In this document: positions 24,398 to 32,678 of the stretch, one piece after another
Layout of the letters: each line of letters starts with the position of its first letter
Numbering within the stretch: position 1 is the first letter of the stretch
Assembly: GCA_015075725.1 (NCBI GenBank)
Contig: JABTTV010000001.1
Location: forward strand, 4,021,223 to 4,085,222
Origin: Anaerolineales bacterium
Lineage (GTDB): Bacteria > Chloroflexota > Anaerolineae > Anaerolineales > Villigracilaceae
Reading direction: 5' to 3'
DNA: 64,000 nucleotides
Made by a program: the position numbers and the translations under genes
The notes under the pieces: generated by a model
Database searches by the model: none
Told to the model about the DNA's origin: nothing
Seen by the model: the letters and a program-made list of their open reading frames with translations, nothing else

Positions 24398-27300
24398 ATG
24401 CCAGCGCGAACATCTTCCAAAAGCACGAAGACGAAGGCAACTCCCCAAAAGAAATCAAAAAACACAGGTGTGTCCAAACATCACGCGCTGGAAAAGCAAC
24501 TCGCCCAGCGCGATGCAGAGATTGCGCGCCTGTCTGCTGAAAATCTCCTGCTTGTAAAAGACAAAGAACTGCGAGCTGCCGAACTTCAAGTCATCAACAA
24601 CATCGGGCAAACTTTGACGGAGGGACTGGACCTGAAAAGCACGCTCGAATATGTTGCAGATCGATTACGTGAAGTTCTTGGAGTGAAATATATCGGGATC
24701 ACCATTGCCGATCCCAATACCGATATCGTTATTGCCCAGCATTTTTACAGCGATCAACCTTCATTTGCTGCAGATCGATTTTCGTTCCGGAAATACAGGC
24801 TGGGGATTCGCATGTCCATGAAGGGCAAGGGCAGGTCATGGGTGGTGAATACCAATGTCGAAAAAAGCTGGCATAAATTCGCAGGCGATTTCTTGGAAAA
24901 TGACTTGGTTCCAAAAGCCTTTATCTTGCTGCCTTTACTGGCAGGAAAAGATGCAATTGGCGGCATCACCATAGCTGATTTTGAAAACGAGAATGCGTTC
25001 GATAACGTTTCGACCAATATGCTGGAAACCATTGCTGCAAATATGGGAACAGCCATTCAAAACGCGCGCCTATTCGAGGAAACCCAGCGCCTGCTCAAAG
25101 AGACCGAGAAACGGACCATCGAATTGCAGATCATCAACAACATCGGGCAGACGTTGACCGAAGGTCTTGACTTGCAAAGTACGATTGAACATGTAGGAGA
25201 AAGATTACAAGAAATTCTTAAAGTCCAAAGTATTGCAATTGCTGTATCCACTACAGAAGTTAATTCTATACTTGCCCAGTATATCTATCATAAAGGGCAG
25301 CGGATTGAACCCAATGAAGATACGGCAGAAAACTTCAAGTTCGGGCTTCGCTTTGCAGCAAGGTGGGCAGGTAAGTCATGGGTTGCCAACACCAGCGAAA
25401 AATACCTTGAAAAATATATTCGAAAATTTGCAATTCTGGGGCTCCCGAAGTCTTTTGCAGCATTCCCCCTCTTATCAGGCGGAGAGGTGATCGGCGGCAT
25501 TACCATCGCAGACGATGAAAGGGATAATGCCTTTAACGACCTGCCCATTGACATGCTTGAAACCATATCATCCAACATGGGCACTGCCATTCAAAACGCC
25601 CGCCTCTTTGATGAAACCCAGCGTCTGCTCAAAGAGACCGAACAACGCGCCACCGAATTGCAGATCATCAACAACATCGGGCAGACTTTAACTGACGGGC
25701 TCGATTTGAACTCAACACTTGAACGCGTGGGTGACAGACTGCGAACCTCGCTGAAACTGGAAACCATTGGCATTGTTGTCTTTGATCCAAAATCCGAATT
25801 CGGAATCTCACACTACCTTTATGTAAACGGAAAGCGGGTAAACGCCGAGCATTTTTCGATGGAAAAATATAGAGCGGGCATCCGCCTTTCCATGAGAGGC
25901 GGGGGCAGATCATGGGTGATTAATACAAATGCTGAAAAAATCTGGCTCAGGTATGGAGCTTATGGGGATGAAATTGCAAAGTCTTTTGTCATGTTGCCGT
26001 TGCTTGCAGGGAGGGAGGTGATTGGCGGGATCACCATTGTCGACTATGAAAAAGAGAATGCCTTTACCGATCTTCCAATCCGCTTGATTGAAACGATTGC
26101 TTCGAATATGGGTACCGCCATTCAAAACGTGCGTCTCTTCGAGGAAACCCAGCGCCTACTCAAAGAGACCGAACAACGCGCCACCGAATTGCAGATCATC
26201 AATAATATCGGTCAGACCCTGACCGAAGTCGGGGATTTGGAGAGCATGATTCAGCGGGTGGGTGAAAGAATACAGGAAGCGCTGAACATCAACAACATCG
26301 CCATTTCCATCTTCGATAAAGAGACCGAACGTGTCATCGCGCCTTATATGGTTCGCAATGGCGAGCAAATCAATATCACCGAAGAAATTTTTGACTTACA
26401 CAGTTATAAGGTCATGCTTCGCGCTTCTGCCAGAAGGGGAGGCGTTTCATGGGTGGTCAGAGGCGATGAAGTGGAAAAATTCTGGCATCGATGGCAGGGG
26501 TCAATTGGAGATGATATTCCAAAATCCGTGGTGGTGGTCCCGCTATTGGCAGGCAGAGAAGTGATCGGAGGAATCTCCCTTGCAGATTATAAAAAAGAGA
26601 ATGCTTTCACTGATCTTTCTTTAAACCTGCTTGAAACCATCGCTTCCAATATGGGAACTGCCGTTCAAAATGTACGTCTGTTTGAGGAGACAAAACGTCT
26701 CTTCACAGACGCCGAAGAAGCCCGCGCCGCGGCAGAACAAGCCAACAAAGCCAAGAGCACCTTCCTTGCCAACATGAGTCACGAACTGCGCACGCCGCTT
26801 AATGCCATCATGGGTTTCACTCAGATCATCAAAGGCAAAGCGGAAGGATTATTGCCTGATAAGCAGATCAGCAATCTTGATAAAGTTCTCACCAGTTCCC
26901 AGCATCTGCTAGGTCTGATCAACACCGTGCTAGACATCGCCAAGATCGAAGCAGGGCGTATGGATGTCATCCCCGGCAAATTCAGTTTGGGCGGTTTTGC
27001 CGATCAATGTTTGGCGCTCGCCACTCCCCTGCTCAAACCCAATGTCACGCTCGAAAAACAAGTGGATGAAACCATCGGCTGGGTCTTCAACGATCAAGAC
27101 AAGATCAAACAGATCATCCTCAACCTGCTCAGCAATGCCGCCAAATTCACACACGAAGGCAAGATCTTGTTGAAGGTGGAAAAACTCGAAGGGGAGATGA
27201 TCAGCATCTCGGTGAAAGACAGCGGCATTGGCATCAGCGAAGAAGCGCTGGGGCGCGTCTTTGAAGAGTTCCAACAGGCGGAGACGACCACCACGCGTCA

Positions 27301-27889
27301 ATACGGCGGCACCGGTCTGGGACTCACCATCAGCCGCAACCTCGCCCGTCTACTTGGCGGGGATTTGACCGCCGCCAGTGTGTTGGGCGAAGGCTCAACG
27401 TTTACCTTAACTTTCCCAGTTAAATATCAAAAAGACAGCGCTTCTTCCGCCGCCATAGTGGAACCTGTCCATTCAGCTGAAACCGCCCTGACAGAATCCA
27501 ATAAACAAGAAGAAGAGAAAAACGAAGCGCACTCTCAAAAGACAATTCTGGTCGTAGAAGATACTGAACTCAACATCAACTTCATCACCCAATTACTGGA
27601 AGACGACTACAACCTGATCTTCGCCAAAAACGGCGCTCAGGGCGTTACACTGGCACAATTAGAAAAGCCGGACCTTATCCTCATGGATATCTCGCTCCCC
27701 ATCATGGACGGATATGAAGCCACACGTCGAATCCGTGGTAGCATGGCGGATATTCCTATCATTGGATTATCCGCTTACGCCATGGTTGGAGATGCGGAAA
27801 AGGCAAAAGAGGCGGGCTGTAACGATTACGTCACCAAGCCTGTGGATGGAAATCTCTTGAAACAAAAAATCAAAAATTACCTGAGGTGA
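24398..27889 (+). CDS. hybrid sensor kinase with four tandem GAF domains
   Basis: A 1163-residue cytoplasmic protein. After a basic, coiled N-terminus (about 30-60) come four tandem GAF-type units of roughly 177-180 residues, beginning near DNA positions 24587, 25127, 25661 and 26192, each opening with a version of INNIGQTLTEGLDL and ending with NMGTAIQNARLFEETQRLL. A HisKA domain follows (phosphorylatable His near 795, SHELRTPLNAIMG), then an ATPase domain (NLLSNAAKFTHEGK, DSGIGIS, GGTGLGLTIS), then a REC domain with Asp1097 (LILMDISLPIMDG). It lacks membrane helices. The REC-only protein next door is the likely partner. Confidence 0.95.
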   Translation: MPARTSSKSTKTKATPQKKSKNTGVSKHHALEKQLAQRDAEIARLSAENLLLVKDKELRAAELQVINNIGQTLTEGLDLKSTLEYVADRLREVLGVKYIGITIADPNTDIVIAQHFYSDQPSFAADRFSFRKYRLGIRMSMKGKGRSWVVNTNVEKSWHKFAGDFLENDLVPKAFILLPLLAGKDAIGGITIADFENENAFDNVSTNMLETIAANMGTAIQNARLFEETQRLLKETEKRTIELQIINNIGQTLTEGLDLQSTIEHVGERLQEILKVQSIAIAVSTTEVNSILAQYIYHKGQRIEPNEDTAENFKFGLRFAARWAGKSWVANTSEKYLEKYIRKFAILGLPKSFAAFPLLSGGEVIGGITIADDERDNAFNDLPIDMLETISSNMGTAIQNARLFDETQRLLKETEQRATELQIINNIGQTLTDGLDLNSTLERVGDRLRTSLKLETIGIVVFDPKSEFGISHYLYVNGKRVNAEHFSMEKYRAGIRLSMRGGGRSWVINTNAEKIWLRYGAYGDEIAKSFVMLPLLAGREVIGGITIVDYEKENAFTDLPIRLIETIASNMGTAIQNVRLFEETQRLLKETEQRATELQIINNIGQTLTEVGDLESMIQRVGERIQEALNINNIAISIFDKETERVIAPYMVRNGEQINITEEIFDLHSYKVMLRASARRGGVSWVVRGDEVEKFWHRWQGSIGDDIPKSVVVVPLLAGREVIGGISLADYKKENAFTDLSLNLLETIASNMGTAVQNVRLFEETKRLFTDAEEARAAAEQANKAKSTFLANMSHELRTPLNAIMGFTQIIKGKAEGLLPDKQISNLDKVLTSSQHLLGLINTVLDIAKIEAGRMDVIPGKFSLGGFADQCLALATPLLKPNVTLEKQVDETIGWVFNDQDKIKQIILNLLSNAAKFTHEGKILLKVEKLEGEMISISVKDSGIGISEEALGRVFEEFQQAETTTTRQYGGTGLGLTISRNLARLLGGDLTAASVLGEGSTFTLTFPVKYQKDSASSAAIVEPVHSAETALTESNKQEEEKNEAHSQKTILVVEDTELNINFITQLLEDDYNLIFAKNGAQGVTLAQLEKPDLILMDISLPIMDGYEATRRIRGSMADIPIIGLSAYAMVGDAEKAKEAGCNDYVTKPVDGNLLKQKIKNYLR

Positions 27890-27892
27890 AAT

Positions 27893-28261
27893 ATGAGCAA
27901 AGCAACAGTTCTGATCGTGGACGATGAGCCGTTCAACATCGAAGTGCTGGAGCAGGCAATGGAAGGATCGGAGTATCAAGTCTTGACCGCATCCAATGGG
28001 AAGGAAGCCTGGGAAAAAATCCAAAGCGAAGAACCGGACCTAGTCCTGCTCGACCTGATGATGCCTGTCATGGATGGTTTCCAGGTTCTCGCGAAAGTCA
28101 AAGAGGATTCCATGCTGCGCGATATTCCCGTCATCATCGTCTCCGCTGAACACGACTCGAAAAGCGTGGTCAAGGGGATCAAGCAGGGCGCGGAAGATTA
28201 CCTCACCAAGCCAGTTGACCCCGCCCAATTCCTGAAGAAAGTAAAGGAATTCCTGGGTTAG
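27893..28261 (+). CDS. REC-only response regulator
   Basis: A 122-residue single-domain receiver. Asp10 and Asp11 begin the acidic pocket, Asp54 (LVLLDLMMPVMDG) accepts phosphate, and Lys near 105 (YLTKPVDP) completes the site. No output domain, so it would pass phosphate on or bind another protein. Its start is three bases after the hybrid kinase stop, hence a shared transcript. A good terminator follows. Confidence 0.95.
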   Translation: MSKATVLIVDDEPFNIEVLEQAMEGSEYQVLTASNGKEAWEKIQSEEPDLVLLDLMMPVMDGFQVLAKVKEDSMLRDIPVIIVSAEHDSKSVVKGIKQGAEDYLTKPVDPAQFLKKVKEFLG

Positions 28262-28289
28262 TACCTGAATTGTTTCCATACATTGGAAT

Positions 28290-28318
28290 ACTCCATCGAT
28301 AAATGGAGTGTTTTTTTA
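28290..28318 (+). terminator. Rho-independent terminator after the kinase/REC operon
   Basis: ACTCCAT at 28290-28296 pairs with ATGGAGT at 28303-28309 and is followed by a G and seven T residues at 28311-28317. Confidence 0.8.
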
Positions 28319-28333
28319 TTTCGCTGAATGATG

Positions 28334-28339
28334 TATATT
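28334..28339 (+). promoter_or_regulatory. -10 hexamer 6 nt before the lipoprotein start
   Basis: TATATT, six bases, then ATG 28346. No Shine-Dalgarno sequence. The earlier in-frame ATG codons at 28328 and 28331 would fall upstream of this promoter element. Confidence 0.45.
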
Positions 28340-28345
28340 GAAAGT

Positions 28346-28804
28346 ATGAAAAGAACCACCTCTCTGATATTACTTATCAGCTTATTCGCAGCCTGCACCG
28401 AGTCCATCTCAATAAACAGCGCAGAAAATGCCCTTCGATCGTTCTTTGGCGCTCTGGTGAAGCAAGATTACCAAGCTGCTGTAAATTTATATGGCGGAAG
28501 TTATGCCGAACTCGCCCAAATGAATCCAGATGTTTCCCCTACAGACTATGTCACCTTATGGCAGCGTGGATGTGAACAAAACGGATTTGTCTGCATGGAA
28601 GTAATGGAGATTGTCCAGGTCAAGGAGAGAGACTCGCGAGTGGAGTTTGGAGTCACATTCATGACAAAAGACGGCGAGCGCTTCGAATTCACAGGCTGCT
28701 GCGGTGAAACGCTGTCTGAGCCGATCACGGAATATGTGATCGTTGTGGAAAAGGATGCGGATGGGCATTACAAGGTCTTTTCACTGCCGCCGTATGTGCC
28801 ATAA
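28346..28804 (+). CDS. small lipoprotein of unknown function
   Basis: I start at ATG 28346 because the lipobox works from there (KRTTSLILLISLFAAC, Cys at 17) and a -10 box lies six bases upstream. The mature part of about 135 residues begins with NSAENALRSFFGALVKQDYQAAVNLYG, a pattern like NTF2-fold periplasmic domains. Four further cysteines (GCEQNGFVC and GCCG) could form disulfides. No family was recognised beyond this. Confidence 0.75.
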   Translation: MKRTTSLILLISLFAACTESISINSAENALRSFFGALVKQDYQAAVNLYGGSYAELAQMNPDVSPTDYVTLWQRGCEQNGFVCMEVMEIVQVKERDSRVEFGVTFMTKDGERFEFTGCCGETLSEPITEYVIVVEKDADGHYKVFSLPPYVP

Positions 28805-28942
28805 AGTTGCAGCGTAGATAAAACTTCAGAAAACCGTACCAACCCAAAACAAAAGAGGAGGCGGATTATCCTATTTCCCGTATGACCTCCATCACTGGTT
28901 TGTCTGACAAAGCATCGCTATACTTCATCCGCGAGGTTGACT

Positions 28943-30496
28943 ATGACTAATGAAGATCCGAGAATTTTGGAACTGAGAAAAGTCCGTGCGAAGGCAAAGG
29001 AAGGCGGAGGCGAGGAACGCATCGCCAAACAGCGCGCCAAAGGAAAACTGACTGCGCGTGAACGCATCGATGCCCTGCTGGACCCCGGGACATTCAACGA
29101 GATCGAACCGTTCATCACACATCAGGGCGATGAATTGGGGTTGCTGAAGGATAAGTTTTACGGAGACGGTGTCGTCACAGGCTACGGACAGATCAACGGG
29201 CGGACGGTATATCTATACTCACAGGATTTTACAATTTATGGCGGGACGCTGAGCGAGATGCAATCTCATAAGATCTGCCGTGTCATGGACCTGGCGGTCC
29301 GCAACGGCGTGCCGTTCATATCATTGATCGACTCGGGTGGCGCGAGAATCCAGGAAGGGGTGCGTTCGATGGGCGGTTATGCGGAAATTTTCCGGCGCAA
29401 TGCGCAATACTCCGGCGTGGTTCCCCAAGTGAGCATCATGCTCGGACCATGCGCAGGCGGCGCCGCCTATTCCCCTGCGCTGACCGACCTCGTCATCATG
29501 GTCGAAAAGCAATCATTCATGTTCCTGACCGGACCGGAAGTGATCAAAGCCGTAACCGGCGAGGTGATCGACGCGGAATCACTGGGCGGCTCGAATGTTC
29601 ACATGTCCATCAGCGGCGTCGCACATTTGAGCCTCAAGTCGGAGTTGGATGCGCTCGAAACGGCCCGTCGATTCCTCTCGTATCTGCCATCGAATAACGT
29701 GGAAAACCCTCCGTATGTTCAACCCATCGACGACCTTTCCCGCATGGACGAATCCCTCAATGACATCGTGCCGCTCGAGGCGAATGAGCCGTACGTGATG
29801 CACCAGGTCATCGAAAAGATCGTCGATCATGGAACATTCCTCGAACTTCAACCCGATTGGGCACGCAATGCCATCATCGGTCTGGCGCGCATCGGCGGGC
29901 ACAGTGTGGGCATCGTTTCGCAGGAACCGTCCATCATGGCAGGCGTGATCGATATCGACGCCGCCGACAAAATGACGCGCTTCGTGCGCATGTGCGACTG
30001 CTTCAACATTCCCCTGGTCACCTTCGTCGATTCACCGGGTTTCCTGCCCGGCATTGCGCAGGAACATGGCGGCATCATCCGTCATGGGGCAAAACTGCTC
30101 TACGCCTATTCAGAAGCCACCGTGCCGAAAATCTGCGTCATCACGCGCAAGGCATACGGCGGCGCATATGTTGTCATGTCGAGCAAGTATCTTGGGACCG
30201 ATGTGACTTATGCCTGGCCCTCCGCTGAGATCGCCGTGCTCGGCGCGGAAGGCGCGGCAAACATTCTTTACAAAAAACAGATCGAGTCCGCGCCCGACCC
30301 TGTCGCCGAACGCAAACGGCTTGCCGATGAATATCGCGATAAGTTCAATAACCCATACTATGCCGCATCCACCGGCTATGTGGACGACATCATCGAGCCG
30401 CGCGAATCCCGCCCGAAGATCATCGCCTCGCTATCGGCGCTCCGCGATAAGTTCGCGCCCGCGCCGCCGCGCAAGCATGGGAACATTCCGGTCTAG
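28943..30496 (+). CDS. mmdA: methylmalonyl-CoA decarboxylase alpha (carboxyltransferase) subunit
   Basis: A 517-residue carboxyltransferase. The acyl-CoA and biotin sites are marked by SLIDSGGARIQEGV, IMLGPCAGGAAYSPALTD, FLTGPEVIKAVTGE, LVTFVDSPGFLPG and RKAYGGAYVVM, all characteristic of the beta subunit of acyl-CoA carboxylases and of MmdA. The following genes (OadG-like, biotin carrier, beta membrane subunit) make a sodium-translocating decarboxylase the better interpretation than a biotin-dependent carboxylase, since no biotin carboxylase is present. I prefer ATG 28943 with GAGG upstream over the TTG at 28937. Confidence 0.9.
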   Translation: MTNEDPRILELRKVRAKAKEGGGEERIAKQRAKGKLTARERIDALLDPGTFNEIEPFITHQGDELGLLKDKFYGDGVVTGYGQINGRTVYLYSQDFTIYGGTLSEMQSHKICRVMDLAVRNGVPFISLIDSGGARIQEGVRSMGGYAEIFRRNAQYSGVVPQVSIMLGPCAGGAAYSPALTDLVIMVEKQSFMFLTGPEVIKAVTGEVIDAESLGGSNVHMSISGVAHLSLKSELDALETARRFLSYLPSNNVENPPYVQPIDDLSRMDESLNDIVPLEANEPYVMHQVIEKIVDHGTFLELQPDWARNAIIGLARIGGHSVGIVSQEPSIMAGVIDIDAADKMTRFVRMCDCFNIPLVTFVDSPGFLPGIAQEHGGIIRHGAKLLYAYSEATVPKICVITRKAYGGAYVVMSSKYLGTDVTYAWPSAEIAVLGAEGAANILYKKQIESAPDPVAERKRLADEYRDKFNNPYYAASTGYVDDIIEPRESRPKIIASLSALRDKFAPAPPRKHGNIPV

Positions 30497-30543
30497 CGGG
30501 TGGAAGGAAATACCTGCCTCTTCCGTTTTCAAGGCAAACACAT

Positions 30544-30885
30544 ATGACACCCGATCTTCAACTCTCACTCCAAATCACCGCCCTCGGCATGGGGCTCGTC
30601 TTTGGTGCGATTCTTCTACTCTGGCTGATGATGGCTGTCCTGACAGTTTTGACCCGGGATAAACCACCCGCATCAGACTCGCCCAAAACTGGCACATCCA
30701 CCCAGGCCGATTCCAATCTGCTGGTGGCTTTGATTGCCGCAGGCATGGCATTGGAAGACCAGGAAGCTTCATCTGCGCGTCCATTGGAAATGCCCCCAAC
30801 AGCGATCGTTTCCGCCTGGCAGTTGGGATTGCGTACGAGACAAATGGCGGAAAAAGGGAATCAAGCCAGACCTCCGAGGTATTAA
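30544..30885 (+). CDS. OadG-like small membrane subunit of sodium-pump decarboxylase
   Basis: A 113-residue protein with one helix (about 10-38, LQITALGMGLVFGAILLLWLMM), the standard start of OadG/MmdD-type gamma or delta subunits. The later part is a flexible, polar tail. It would hold the carboxyltransferase and biotin carrier to the membrane-bound beta subunit. Position between mmdA and the biotin carrier supports this. Confidence 0.8.
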   Translation: MTPDLQLSLQITALGMGLVFGAILLLWLMMAVLTVLTRDKPPASDSPKTGTSTQADSNLLVALIAAGMALEDQEASSARPLEMPPTAIVSAWQLGLRTRQMAEKGNQARPPRY

Positions 30886-30911
30886 AGTCCCGGACGTCTC
30901 TGTGGAGACAT

Positions 30912-31349
30912 ATGAAATACAGACTAACGGTCAACAACCAAACCTACGATGTGGAAATCGAAAACATCAACGCACGGCCTGTCGTCGTTTACGTGGAGGG
31001 TCAGCGGTTCGAAGTCATGCCGGATCGAAGAAATCAGGTTGAGATCCAGAAAGATGCGAAGCCAAAGGCGGGATCAAAGTCCGTCATTCAAGTTCCGACT
31101 CCGGCCGCTGCATCGGCTCCCGCACCCGTCGGAAACCACACCCTCACTTCGCCGCTGCCAGGGACCGTGGTGGAAGTGTTTGTGAAAGCCGGGGAAAAGG
31201 TGGAAGCGGGCCAGGTGGTGCTCATCATCGAAGCGATGAAGATGAAGAACAGCATTCGTTCGATCTACAGCGGGACCGTGGACAAGGTGCTGGTAAATCA
31301 GGGACAGAGCGTGGCGCACAAACAGGCGCTGATTCATTTTGCGGAGTAG
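30912..31349 (+). CDS. mmdC: biotin carrier subunit of the decarboxylase
   Basis: A 145-residue protein with a typical biotinyl domain in residues 75-145: LPGTVVEVFVKAGEKVEAG, then the biotin acceptor EAMKMKN (Lys in MKM), and VLVNQGQSV. A Pro/Ala-rich hinge precedes it (about 55-75). The N-terminal half (MKYRLTVNNQTYDVEIENI) matches acyl-CoA-carboxylase-type gamma subunits. GGAGACAT is the ribosome binding site. Confidence 0.9.
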   Translation: MKYRLTVNNQTYDVEIENINARPVVVYVEGQRFEVMPDRRNQVEIQKDAKPKAGSKSVIQVPTPAAASAPAPVGNHTLTSPLPGTVVEVFVKAGEKVEAGQVVLIIEAMKMKNSIRSIYSGTVDKVLVNQGQSVAHKQALIHFAE

Positions 31350-31351
31350 GC

Positions 31352-32485
31352 ATGAACCTAAACGAGCTGCTTCCTGAATTACTGAAGGGCTTATCCAACT
31401 TCACCATCGGCAACGGCGTAATGATCCTTGCCGCGCTGATTTTGATCTATCTCGCCGTGTTCAAAGAGATCGAGCCGGTCTTGTTATTGCCCATCGGGTT
31501 TGGTTGTTTGCTGGCAAATATCCCATTGGCAGGCATGACCGCCGCCGAAGGCATGACAAAGGTTATTTACGACGCGGGAATCAAAACCGAATTGTTCCCC
31601 TTGCTCATCTTCATCGGTGTCGGCGCCATGATCGATTTCTCGCCGCTGCTGGCGCAGCCGCGCATGGTCCTGCTCGGCGCGGCGGGTCAGTTCGGGATCT
31701 TCGGCACGCTCATGCTGGCGATCGCATTGGGCTTCCCATTGAATCAAGCCGCATCCATCGGCGTGATCGGCGCAATTGACGGACCGACTTCGATCTTCGT
31801 AGCGACCAAACTCGCCCCGGAACTGCTCGCACCGATCGCGGTGGCGGCGTATTCATACATGAGTTTAATTCCCATCATCCAGCCTCCGTTGATGAAATTA
31901 TTGACGACGAAAAAAGAACGCATGATCCGCATGGAGTATGCGCCCAAGCCCATCTCGAAACGGACATTGATCTTCTTCCCCGTCGTGCTGACCCTGGTGG
32001 TAGGTTTGCTCGTACCAGAAGCGACCCCGCTCATCTCGATGCTTATGCTTGGAAATTTATTGAAGGCTTCGGGCGTGGTGGACCGCTTGAGCAATGCGGC
32101 GCAGAATGAAATCATCAACATCGCCACGCTGTTTCTGGGCCTGGCAATCGGCTCGACCATGACAGCAGCCGGTTTCCTCAATATCGATACGGGCAAGATC
32201 ATGCTGCTCGGTCTATTCGCATTCGCGCTCGATACAGTGGCGGGTTTGCTCTTTGGCAAGTTGATGTCGTTTGTAACCGGCGGGAAGATCAACCCGCTCA
32301 TCGGCGCGGCGGGAATTTCCGCCTTCCCGATGGCGGGCCGTCTCGCGGCAAAAACCGCGAACGACGAAGACTCGGATAATTTCATTTTAATGCATGCAAT
32401 GGGAGCGAATACGGCAGGCCAGTTGGGGAGTGTCATCGCGGGCGGGATCTTGCTTTCGGTCGTCAGCAAACTATTGGGGATTTGA
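31352..32485 (+). CDS. mmdB: sodium-translocating decarboxylase beta subunit
   Basis: A 377-residue membrane protein with about nine to eleven helices. Family signatures are plain: FIGVGAMIDFSPLLAQPRMVLLGAAGQFGIFG (with the Asp used in proton/sodium coupling), AIDGPTSIFVATKLAPELL and the near-C-terminal GISAFPMAGRLAAKTANDEDSDNFILMHAMGANTAGQLG. It decarboxylates carboxybiotin and drives sodium outward. A second, degenerate copy of its last quarter lies at about 35072-35290. Confidence 0.95.
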   Translation: MNLNELLPELLKGLSNFTIGNGVMILAALILIYLAVFKEIEPVLLLPIGFGCLLANIPLAGMTAAEGMTKVIYDAGIKTELFPLLIFIGVGAMIDFSPLLAQPRMVLLGAAGQFGIFGTLMLAIALGFPLNQAASIGVIGAIDGPTSIFVATKLAPELLAPIAVAAYSYMSLIPIIQPPLMKLLTTKKERMIRMEYAPKPISKRTLIFFPVVLTLVVGLLVPEATPLISMLMLGNLLKASGVVDRLSNAAQNEIINIATLFLGLAIGSTMTAAGFLNIDTGKIMLLGLFAFALDTVAGLLFGKLMSFVTGGKINPLIGAAGISAFPMAGRLAAKTANDEDSDNFILMHAMGANTAGQLGSVIAGGILLSVVSKLLGI

Positions 32486-32506
32486 CCAGGAATAAGTTCG
32501 CGCATG

Positions 32507-32674
32507 GAATCAAACATAATTAACCCCGAATTTAATTTGGGACGCGGACGAGCGCAGATTTACGCGGAAAAGGGATTATTAATCCGCGTTTTCAGCGTTT
32601 ATCAGCGTCCCATTTGTTCTTATAAACGAACTCACCCGCGAAACCTTTATTTCGGGGTGAGTCATGTTTGATTC
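32507..32674. repeat. large inverted-repeat element between convergent genes
   Basis: The outer arms of 24 bp (32507-32530 and 32651-32674) agree at 21 positions; each starts or ends with GAATCAAACAT and ACCCCGAA. Inside are further nested palindromes (TGGGACGC at 32538-32545 with GCGTCCCA at 32605-32612, and ACGCGGA near 32572 with TCCGCGT near 32583). It separates mmdB from the convergent AOR gene, whose stop codon is at 32679. It can act as a terminator for both, and the 168-bp span with matched ends also resembles a MITE. Confidence 0.65.
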
Positions 32675-32678
32675 GTTT

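Noticed and set aside
24587..26720. Direct DNA repeats considered as a CRISPR-like array
   Set aside because: The repeats are linkers of four GAF-coding units spaced by about 540 bp in one reading frame.
28943..30496. Reading mmdA as the beta subunit of a propionyl-CoA carboxylase
   Set aside because: There is no biotin carboxylase in the operon, and OadG-like and beta membrane subunits are present instead.
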